Assembly (NCBI GenBank): GCA_964586135.1
Contig: CAZPGS010000055.1
Location: 1-5,898 of the forward strand
Length of the DNA stretch: 5,898 bases
Source of the DNA: WYZ-LMO8 sp964586135
GTDB lineage: Archaea > Thermoproteota > Methanomethylicia > Nezhaarchaeales > WYZ-LMO8
Direction of reading: 5' to 3'
Shown piece by piece: positions 1 through 5,276 of this stretch. The notes under the pieces were generated by a model. That model was not told the DNA's origin. It saw nothing but the letters and a program-made list of their open reading frames with translations, and did no database searches. Both the position numbers and the translations under genes were made by a program. Position 1 is the stretch's first letter, and the number at the start of each line of letters is the position of its first letter.

Positions 1-103
1 CGGCCGAGCTTATGGTGAAGCCTCCTCGCTTAATTATGTCCTTCTTCCTGTCGAAAAAGGCTATTGAGCGCCACTGCTCGAGCTTTTGGGTAGAAGGCCA
101 TTT
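1..103 (-). pseudogene. acyl-CoA synthetase (AMP-binding ligase) remnant, partial
   Basis: Read on the minus strand, this stretch is open from just after an in-frame TAG (106-104) to the window edge. It encodes the segment FFDRKKDIIKRGGFTISSA (about 58-2). That matches the hinge and start of the C-terminal domain of ANL-superfamily acyl-CoA ligases, where a D-R-K-K-D-x-I-K-x-G-G motif follows the adenylation core; the K-R-G-G-x-x-I-S ending is reminiscent of CaiC-like and medium-chain acyl-CoA ligases. The usual preceding G-D-I-G-Y-F-D/E-G stretch is missing: only about 15 unrelated residues lie between the stop and the motif, with no ATG, GTG or TTG. I infer a decayed or 5'-truncated ligase whose 3' part continues leftward outside the window. 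A frameshifted but otherwise longer gene is unlikely because the upstream DNA is the promoter of the next gene. The family match is fairly clear; the pseudogene call is inference. Confidence 0.55.
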
Positions 104-126
104 CTAGGCTACGTTCCCCGAAGAAC

Positions 127-134
127 TTTTATAC
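127..134 (+). promoter_or_regulatory. TATA box of the acyl-CoA dehydrogenase gene
   Basis: TTTTATAC lies 38 bases before the ATG at 172. An archaeal TATA box is centred about 26 bases before the transcription start, so the start would fall near 157 and the leader would be about 15 nt. No strong purine-rich BRE is obvious beyond GAA just upstream (123-125). Confidence 0.6.
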
Positions 135-159
135 TCTTAGTGATGCCCTAGATTATGTT

Positions 160-165
160 AAGGGA
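160..165 (+). promoter_or_regulatory. Shine-Dalgarno site of the acyl-CoA dehydrogenase gene
   Basis: AAGGGA ends 6 bases before the ATG at 172 and would lie within the predicted short leader. It supports that ATG, as does an in-frame TAG at 166-168 that rules out any longer start. Confidence 0.5.
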
Positions 166-171
166 TAGCCC

Positions 172-1323
172 ATGGACTTCTCGTTTTCTAAGGAACAAGA
201 ATTGTTGAGGACCTCTATCGAGGACTTTTGTAAGAAGGAGATAGACCCGTACATCAGCGATTGGATCAAGGAGAGGGCCTTTCCTAGAGGTCTGCTGAAG
301 AAGCTGAGCCAAATAGGCCTGACCGGCATGAACATACCAGAGGAGTTCGGAGGCTCTCCGCTCGACAACGTGAGCCAAGGGGTTGCCGTCGAGGTCCTAG
401 GCAGGCACGAGCTCCCGACCCCCATATTCCTGACGATATTCGGCTTCGCGAGGTTGTTGCCCTTCGTAGCCGACGAGGGGGTGAGGAGGAGGACCATAGA
501 GAAGTTGCTGAGGGGCGAGCTCGTCATAGCTGGTGCCTTCACGGAGCCGGGTTGCGGCTCAGACGTTGCGGCCATAACTACGAGGGCCCAGAAGCGGGGC
601 GACGTCTACGTCGTCAAGGGCGAGAAGACGTTCATAACCGGCGCCCCAGTGGCCGACGCCTTCATAGTTTCGGCGAGGACCGGGACCTCAGGCCCGCCCC
701 ACAAGAGCATCAGCTTGCTGCTGATAGAGGCGGATAGGAAGGGGGTCGAGCCCTACGAGCTCGAGTCCATGGCTAGTGACATAAGGGGCGAGTTCGGCGG
801 TGTGGTGTTCGACGATGTGGAAGTGCCAGCTGGAAACCTCATAGGGATGGAGAACTTGGGGTTCTACATATTGATGGAGGAGTTCAATATATTAAGAGTG
901 TTCGTGGCGCTGGCTTCTCTCGGGCTGGCCGAGAAGTGCCTAGAGGAGGCCATAAACTACGCCAAGCAGAGGAAGGCCTTTGGGCAGCCCATCTCGAAGT
1001 TCGAGGCAGTCAGCTTCAGGCTGGCCGAGCACTGGACCAAGATTAGGGCAGCCAAGCTCTTGGCGTACCACGCGCTGTGGCTCGCCGACAACAAGAGGCC
1101 CTACTGGGCCGAGGCTGCAGCGGCCAAGTGGTATGGGTGCGAGGTGGCCTTCAACGCCATCAACGACGCCATCCAGACCTATGGGGCCGCTGGGTACACC
1201 AAGGACTACCACTTAGAAAGGATCTTTAGGGGCGTCAGGGGGATGTTGATAGGCGATGGCACGGGAGACATAATGAAGCTGATAATATCGAGGTTCCTAT
1301 TCGGCAAGGAGTACGCCCCGTGA
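172..1323 (+). CDS. acyl-CoA dehydrogenase, FAD-dependent
   Basis: A 383-residue cytoplasmic flavoenzyme of the acyl-CoA dehydrogenase family, full length for the family (about 380-400). It should introduce a trans-2,3 double bond into an acyl-CoA and pass electrons to an electron-transfer flavoprotein. The helical N-terminal domain spans about 1-115. The FAD/substrate beta-domain has the signature AFTEPGCGSD (122-131) and EKTFITGAP (151-159). The C-terminal four-helix domain has RKAFGQPISKFEA (267-279), QTYGAAGYTKDYHLERIFR (335-353) and GDGTGDIM (361-368). Oddity: the place of the usual catalytic Glu (the E of Y-E-G-T in medium-chain enzymes) is Asp362 in IGDGT, and the isovaleryl-CoA dehydrogenase Glu position is not acidic (FNIL before Arg242). 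The chain length of the substrate cannot be read from sequence. It lies convergent to the fused hydroxyacyl-CoA dehydrogenase/hydratase, which would catalyse the next two steps. The start is set by an in-frame TAG at 166. Confidence 0.93.
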   Translation: MDFSFSKEQELLRTSIEDFCKKEIDPYISDWIKERAFPRGLLKKLSQIGLTGMNIPEEFGGSPLDNVSQGVAVEVLGRHELPTPIFLTIFGFARLLPFVADEGVRRRTIEKLLRGELVIAGAFTEPGCGSDVAAITTRAQKRGDVYVVKGEKTFITGAPVADAFIVSARTGTSGPPHKSISLLLIEADRKGVEPYELESMASDIRGEFGGVVFDDVEVPAGNLIGMENLGFYILMEEFNILRVFVALASLGLAEKCLEEAINYAKQRKAFGQPISKFEAVSFRLAEHWTKIRAAKLLAYHALWLADNKRPYWAEAAAAKWYGCEVAFNAINDAIQTYGAAGYTKDYHLERIFRGVRGMLIGDGTGDIMKLIISRFLFGKEYAP

Positions 1324-1475
1324 ATTCAGATGGCCAACGCACTATTCACTGCCTATGCTCATGCCTAGAATTCCTATCTAAAAGGGAAAAGAGGGGCTAG
1401 ATGTAATAAAAAGCGGGCGTTTCGAGGCCCTTTTTCTTTATTCTTAAACCGTAGCTTAGGCCGTCGCGACGGCCG
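1324..1475. other. convergent intergenic region
   Basis: A 152-bp spacer between two converging genes. It contains a hairpin terminator with T-runs on both strands (1408-1435), extra T-rich tracts on each side (plus: to about 1445; minus: 1393-1378) and a perfect palindrome next to the minus-strand stop codon. No coding potential is seen. Confidence 0.6.
1408..1435. terminator. bidirectional hairpin / poly-T terminator
   Basis: AAAAA (1408-1412) pairs with TTTTT (1431-1435), and GGGC (1415-1418) with GCCC (1427-1430), leaving an 8-nt loop and a 2-nt bulge (GC, 1413-1414). On the plus strand GCCC is followed by TTTTTCTTTATTCTT; on the minus strand GCCC is followed by GCTTTTTATTAC. The layout suits termination of both converging genes, and T-rich tracts are the core archaeal termination signal. 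Confidence 0.65.
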
Positions 1476-1479
1476 CTAC
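1451..1479. repeat. perfect 16-bp palindrome within a larger inverted repeat
   Basis: GGCCGTCGCGACGGCC at 1459-1474 equals its own reverse complement. It is flanked by GTAGC (1451-1455) and GCTAC (1475-1479), which also pair if three bases (TTA, 1456-1458) bulge out. The right flank overlaps the TAG stop codon (1478-1476) of the minus-strand fused gene, so the mRNA would fold into a GC-rich hairpin exactly at its stop codon. It could help termination or 3'-end stability; a protein-binding site is also possible. Confidence 0.6.
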
Positions 1480-3458
1480 CTCCCCTTCCAAGTTGGGGGC
1501 CGCTTTTCCACGAAGGCCTTCGCTCCCTCGCTGAAGTCTTGAGAGGATGAGAGTATTACTAGGTCTTGCGTCGCAGCCCTCAAGAGCTCTTCGTACATCC
1601 TCCTATACGCCCTCACCGATGACTTCACGGCCTCTACTCCTAGAGGCGCGGCTCTCACTATCTTCATGACGATCTCAGCCCCTGTTGCTTCGAGCTGATC
1701 AGGCGGGACGACTATGTCGACGAGGCCCAGCTCCTTGCACTGCTCGGCCGATAGCCACTCCCCCGTTAAAGCGTACCTTATCACCTTCTTGCTTACGAAG
1801 GGCATGCCACACGACGAGGCCAGGGGCGGAAAGGCCCCTATGAGGGCCTCTGGTATCGCGAACACGGCCTCCTTGCTTGCTATCACTATGTCCGCCAACA
1901 TGTTCAGCTCCATTCCTCCCCCGAACGCGAGGCCGTTTACCAAGGTTATTAAGGGCTTCTTGAACTCGATCATCTTTTCAATGAGCGGGGCGGCGTACCT
2001 CTCGGCCCAGGCCTTCGCATCCATAGAGTTTCTCCACTTGCTCATCATGGCTATGTCGTCGCCAGCACAGAAGGCCCTCCCCGAGCCGGTCATTATCGCG
2101 ACCCTCACGTCAGGGTCCTCTTCGGCCCTCTCGAGCGCCACCCTCAGGCCCTCCCACACCGCTTCGTTCAGGGCGTTGAGCTTGTCGGGCCTGTTGATCG
2201 TTATTACCGCGTGGTCGTGCCTCTTCTCGTATATGACGGCGCCCAAGTCCCTCCGCTCGTAAGTCCACTTGAAGAATCCCTCCCCGGTCTTGAGGCCCAG
2301 CTTGCCTTCCCTGACCATGTCTTCGAGCAAGGGATCCGGCTTGTACTCTTCGAGACCCGTCTCCTCGAACCTATTGTTCAGTATTGAGATCACGTTGTCC
2401 AAGCCCATCCTGTCAGCCCACGTCAATGGGCCGACGGGCCACTGCATCGCCTCCCTCATGGCGAGCTCCACCTCGTCCTTCGTGACTATCTGGTTCCTCA
2501 CGAGCCAGGCAGCCTCGTTTACGACGGCGGCCACCATCCTATACGGGTTCATGTCGTACATCTTGTCCGATGGCAAGATAGTAGGCCTGATGTAGGCGCC
2601 GGGCATCGGGTACTTGTAGAAGCCTTGGCCGGTTTTCATCCCCCACCTCTTCTCCTCGTACATCTTCTTCAGGGCCTCTGGGATCCGAGCGCTAAAGCCC
2701 CTCTTGACCATTTCATTGAAGGCGGAGAAGACCACGTCTATCCCCACGAAGTCGAGGAGCTCAAAGGGTCCCATCGGGAGGCCTAGCCTGAACCTCTGAA
2801 CCGCGTCCACGTCTCTCACGTCAAAGCCCTCTTCGAGCATTCTCGAGGCCTCTATGTAATGCCTGGCGTTTAGCCTATTTATTAGAAAGCCCGGTATGTC
2901 CTTCTTCAAAATCACGTGCTTGAAGTTTATGCTCTTGGCGAAGTCGACTATTGTCGCTACGCACTCGTCGCTCGTCTTATCCCCCCTGATTATTTCGACG
3001 AAGTGTATGAGGACTGGCGGGTTTATGAAGTGAAGACCCGCAAACTTTTCAGGCCTATTGGTGGCGCTCGCGAGCTCGGATATCGGTATCGTGGACGTGT
3101 TGGTCGTGAAGACCGCATCCGCCTTTACTATCCCGTCCAACCTCTTGAACACATCCTTCTTGATGGCTACGTTCTCGACGACTGCTTCGATGACTAAATC
3201 GACGTCCCTAGCTTGCTCATAAGACGTCGTGGGCTTTATGCGATTCAGAATCGCGTCTACGGGCTCCTTCACTAGGCCCCTTCTGCTAAGCCCCTCGAGG
3301 CTCCACTTGATCTTCTCGATGGCGTTCTTCAATATGTCGTCGCTCACGTCTATCAGCACCACTTCGCGGCCGTGAATCGCGCACACCTCAGCTATTCCGT
3401 GGCCCATCGTGCCAGCTCCTACGACCGCTACCCTCTTAATCGCCTTAATCATAGGCAT
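1476..3458 (-). CDS. fused 3-hydroxyacyl-CoA dehydrogenase / enoyl-CoA hydratase
   Basis: A 660-residue bifunctional enzyme (numbered from ATG 3458). The NAD-binding Rossmann domain (about 6-186) has GAGTMG (14-19) and Asp37 ending beta-2, which favours NAD over NADP. The dehydrogenase residues Ser122 (in NTST), His143 (HFINP), Glu155 and Asn194 (INRL) are present. Two copies of the C-terminal dehydrogenase domain follow (about 188-284 and 305-400), ending in MKTGQGFYKY and LKTGEGFFKW. A crotonase domain runs from about 408, with AFCAGDD (462-468) for the oxyanion hole and both hydratase glutamates, Glu517 (GGGMEL) and Glu537 (IPEALIG). It should hydrate an enoyl-CoA and oxidise the (S)-3-hydroxyacyl-CoA. 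This domain order and length match the archaeal crotonyl-CoA hydratase/3-hydroxybutyryl-CoA dehydrogenase of crenarchaeal 4-hydroxybutyrate cycles, but beta-oxidation is equally possible given the neighbouring acyl-CoA dehydrogenase. A TTG at 3461 and ATG at 3452 are alternative starts. The gene has its own promoter and is not in an operon with the LarA-like gene. Confidence 0.94.
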   Translation of the reverse strand: MPMIKAIKRVAVVGAGTMGHGIAEVCAIHGREVVLIDVSDDILKNAIEKIKWSLEGLSRRGLVKEPVDAILNRIKPTTSYEQARDVDLVIEAVVENVAIKKDVFKRLDGIVKADAVFTTNTSTIPISELASATNRPEKFAGLHFINPPVLIHFVEIIRGDKTSDECVATIVDFAKSINFKHVILKKDIPGFLINRLNARHYIEASRMLEEGFDVRDVDAVQRFRLGLPMGPFELLDFVGIDVVFSAFNEMVKRGFSARIPEALKKMYEEKRWGMKTGQGFYKYPMPGAYIRPTILPSDKMYDMNPYRMVAAVVNEAAWLVRNQIVTKDEVELAMREAMQWPVGPLTWADRMGLDNVISILNNRFEETGLEEYKPDPLLEDMVREGKLGLKTGEGFFKWTYERRDLGAVIYEKRHDHAVITINRPDKLNALNEAVWEGLRVALERAEEDPDVRVAIMTGSGRAFCAGDDIAMMSKWRNSMDAKAWAERYAAPLIEKMIEFKKPLITLVNGLAFGGGMELNMLADIVIASKEAVFAIPEALIGAFPPLASSCGMPFVSKKVIRYALTGEWLSAEQCKELGLVDIVVPPDQLEATGAEIVMKIVRAAPLGVEAVKSSVRAYRRMYEELLRAATQDLVILSSSQDFSEGAKAFVEKRPPTWKGR

Positions 3459-3466
3459 CAAATATT

Positions 3467-3474
3467 ACCCCCTT
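3467..3474 (-). promoter_or_regulatory. possible Shine-Dalgarno site of the fused gene
   Basis: AAGGGGGT on the minus strand ends 8 bases before the ATG at 3458 and 5 before TTG 3461. This spacing favours ATG 3458. It competes with the TATA-based prediction, which would put the transcription start downstream of this site. Confidence 0.35.
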
Positions 3475-3481
3475 GGCTAGG

Positions 3482-3489
3482 CTTTTTAT
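3482..3489 (-). promoter_or_regulatory. TATA-like box of the fused gene
   Basis: ATAAAAAG on the minus strand, in the context CAGATAAAAAGCC. Its centre lies about 27 bases before ATG 3458, the normal archaeal TATA-to-start distance. This predicts a leaderless or nearly leaderless mRNA, common in Crenarchaeota. Confidence 0.5.
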
Positions 3490-3677
3490 CTGTTGCCCTT
3501 CGACGGTCTCCCAGCTACAACGCTTTCTAGGCGAGCCGCACGTCCGAGATTTAGCTTGCAATAGCCCCTCGTATGCGCATGCGACCGAGACTATTGCCGC
3601 TTAGGAGGACTTTATCAGGACTTAAGCCCTCAGTACGCCGCGTCGCAAGGTCGTCTCGCGTGGAGAAGTCGTTGCAG

Positions 3678-3722
3678 AAAACCAAGAGCGGGTGTCCTCT
3701 TCAAGCGTTAGAGCTTGCGAAG
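3678..3722 (-). terminator. possible terminator of the LarA-like gene
   Basis: Directly after the TAG (3726-3724), two small hairpins follow on the minus strand. The first pairs CAAGC with GCTTG (3717-3713 and 3706-3702, 6-nt loop), extendable by CTT/AAG across a 2-nt bulge. The second pairs AAGAG with CTCTT (3701-3697 and 3688-3684, 8-nt loop). GGTTTTC follows with a T4 run (3681-3678). The hairpins share a few bases, so they may be alternatives. The T-run is short, hence modest confidence. Confidence 0.35.
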
Positions 3723-3723
3723 C

Positions 3724-5103
3724 CTACTGCCTATTAACCATCATAGGATATTGCGCACAAGCGATTAAAGCGTCCCCTCCATGGATTGATCGAGCCTTAC
3801 CGATGGCCTCTTCTACGGTCCTTGTCCAGGTGAAGCCCAGATGCTTGACGAGCTCAGGATCTCGCGCCCCAGCTACAAAGACTTGTCCGGCGTGTCGTAG
3901 GCGTTTGAGCGGGTGCAAAGCGAGTATGCCGTGAACGGGGTGGAAGGCGTATTCGAAGCGATACTTGTGGATGAGGTCCGCCCTAGTTGCGAATTGCTCC
4001 GCATACTCGCGCATGATCTCGCTAGGGTCTAGCGACCTCGTGAGGACTCGCTCCCATATCTCTCGGTGAGCTGGATGGTGGACGTCGTCCCACTCATTCT
4101 TGCAGGGGGTGGCCATGATCACGCTGCATCCGGGCTTGCCGAGGGCTTCGATCACGCCGCCCAGATACCCCAAGCCCGTGGATATGAGGGTTAAGATCGG
4201 GGTCATGGATCCAAAAGTGGCGTAAGGGCTCCAATTGGGGACGCCGTAGCAGATGATGTCCGCCTTCTCTTCCAATAGGCTTCTTCTCGGAGGCGTATGG
4301 GCCTTCAGCACGCTCAGTGCCTCTCTCCTAGTCGCACTTACCGAGCCAGCCCAAACATTAGCGACTTGGAAAGGATTTGCGAGCAAAGTCTCGATCTTAA
4401 AGATCTTCTCCGATCCAAGCTTGGACTCAATGAGGGCGCCCATCTCGTTTAGGATTTCGTGGAGGGGGTTTTTGACGATCGACATCGTCATAATTTCTGG
4501 CGTATGGTGCCAGCGAATGGACCGCCATGTAGAGAGCCCGACGCAGATCGACTTCCACCCGCCATTGAAAGCAGTGGATAACGCGTTGACGTATATCGTG
4601 AGATCAGAGTCCACGACGAGCCTGCTAACTTCGACTTCGTAACCGGAGGGTGTCCTCCCGAGATATACGATGTTACTTCGGTCTTCTGCGTCATGGCATA
4701 GGATTCTGTCCCCAAATCCCTCGACGATCTGGCTTCCCAGTACTTTTTCAAGCTCTGAGAGGCGGAACTTGCGATGTAAGCCAGTAGCACATAGCAACGT
4801 TATCCGGCTCTTACTCACACCAGCCTTCCTCAGCTCTTCCAGTATTATCGTGATGGCGGTCTCCCACACCGGTGCGAAGCATGGGACGGTGGGGTCGTCG
4901 AAGGCTATCGTTATTTTCCAAAACGGCTTAACGAGCTCGTGCAGAGGCTTTGCGTCAAGGGGGTTTCTTAAAGCCTCCCGAATGGCTGAGGCCAGATCTT
5001 CAACGGGCTTGAGCGGAATACCGGGAACTGGTTTGACGAGGCGTGCCGTGTCCGGCAAATCCACGTTAATCCATTCATCACCAAAAACGAGTTCGACTTT
5101 CAC
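3724..5103 (-). CDS. LarA-like nickel-pincer (Ni-NPN) protein, DUF2088 family
   Basis: A 459-residue, probably cytoplasmic member of the LarA (lactate racemase) family; Lactobacillus LarA has about 424 residues. The N-terminal domain shows IAFDDPTVP (66-74) in place of the usual D-x-T-R-P loop, ATGLHR (106-111) and CHDAEDRSNIVYLG (136-149). NGGWKS (180-185) gives Lys184, at the place of the lysine that holds the pyridinium cofactor, and WHH (198-200) gives His200, the expected nickel ligand. His110 fits the first catalytic histidine. Differences from lactate racemase: Val73 replaces the substrate-contacting Arg, and the second catalytic His (before the GGxK motif) appears to be Ala/Leu in YVNALSTAF (171-179). 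It is therefore probably a racemase, epimerase or other hydride-transfer enzyme on a different 2-hydroxyacid; lactate racemase is not supported. No cofactor-synthesis genes (larB, larC, larE) are in the window. GTG 5103 is the only long start, since TAA lies directly upstream. No good Shine-Dalgarno site precedes it. Confidence 0.82.
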   Translation of the reverse strand: MKVELVFGDEWINVDLPDTARLVKPVPGIPLKPVEDLASAIREALRNPLDAKPLHELVKPFWKITIAFDDPTVPCFAPVWETAITIILEELRKAGVSKSRITLLCATGLHRKFRLSELEKVLGSQIVEGFGDRILCHDAEDRSNIVYLGRTPSGYEVEVSRLVVDSDLTIYVNALSTAFNGGWKSICVGLSTWRSIRWHHTPEIMTMSIVKNPLHEILNEMGALIESKLGSEKIFKIETLLANPFQVANVWAGSVSATRREALSVLKAHTPPRRSLLEEKADIICYGVPNWSPYATFGSMTPILTLISTGLGYLGGVIEALGKPGCSVIMATPCKNEWDDVHHPAHREIWERVLTRSLDPSEIMREYAEQFATRADLIHKYRFEYAFHPVHGILALHPLKRLRHAGQVFVAGARDPELVKHLGFTWTRTVEEAIGKARSIHGGDALIACAQYPMMVNRQ

Positions 5104-5200
5104 TTACGTCTACCACACGACGTTTTCTCAGGTCCTCTACTGACCTTTTCCACATGGATACAGCTAAAAATGTTTCCTTCGCATTAGTGGGGATTCAGCA

Positions 5201-5229
5201 ACTTTAAGACTTATTAAGTTTACTTGAGT
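5201..5229. repeat. three successive ACTT-type near-palindromes
   Basis: CTTTAAG (5202-5208) and ACTTATTAAGT (5209-5219) are palindromes around a central base. ACTTGAGT (5222-5229) has the same ACT/AGT arms. The centres are about 9 and 11 bases apart, roughly one helix turn. They could be an operator array or simply overlapping TATA-like sequence of the divergent promoters. Confidence 0.35.
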
Positions 5230-5261
5230 TCCCTATGCTATGCCACGCACGATAACGATGA

Positions 5262-5270
5262 GGTTGGTGG
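5262..5270 (+). promoter_or_regulatory. Shine-Dalgarno-like site of tupA
   Basis: GGTTGGTGG contains GGTGG (5266-5270) ending 6 bases before GTG 5277. An in-frame TGA at 5259-5261 leaves GTG 5277 as the only start codon before the signal peptide. Confidence 0.45.
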
Positions 5271-5276
5271 CCCTTC

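Larger units (their letters stand above)
3459..3723. other. intergenic region between LarA-like gene and fused gene
   Basis: A 265-bp spacer between two minus-strand genes. The right part holds hairpins and a T-run that probably end the LarA-like transcript (3678-3722), and the left part the promoter of the fused gene (3482-3489). Between them (about 3500-3675) I see no gene: a 54-codon open frame (3573-3737, plus) has no recognisable product, and there is no tRNA-like cloverleaf or repeat. Confidence 0.5.
5104..5276. promoter_or_regulatory. divergent promoter region, LarA-like / tupA
   Basis: A 173-bp AT-richer spacer between divergent genes. For the plus-strand tupA, ACTTTAAGA (5201-5209) or CTTATTAAG (5210-5218) could act as TATA box, giving a leader of roughly 40 nt. 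For the minus-strand gene, TTTTTAGC (5170-5163) or the weak GAGAAAAC (5129-5122, leaderless spacing) are candidates. Neither can be settled by eye. Confidence 0.4.

Noticed and set aside
30..100. Small minus-strand ORF starting at ATG 100 (23 codons)
   Set aside because: No recognisable product, and it overlaps in another frame the ligase-like segment that does match a known family.
1714..2595. Long plus-strand open frames antisense to the fused gene
   Set aside because: They lie wholly within a well-supported minus-strand gene, encode low-complexity Ser-rich sequence without motifs, and have no promoter or ribosome-binding signals of their own.
2916..3197. 93-codon plus-strand open frame within the dehydrogenase domain
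   Set aside because: It is a shadow of the opposite frame; the minus strand here carries the conserved dehydrogenase residues.
3603..3608. Strong Shine-Dalgarno-like AGGAGG on the plus strand
   Set aside because: No start codon follows within usable distance, so it is probably chance.
3573..3737. 54-codon plus-strand open frame in the intergenic region, extending over the end of the LarA-like gene
   Set aside because: The translation is Arg/Leu/Ser-rich without any family resemblance, there is no ribosome-binding site at the ATG, and it overlaps a terminator.
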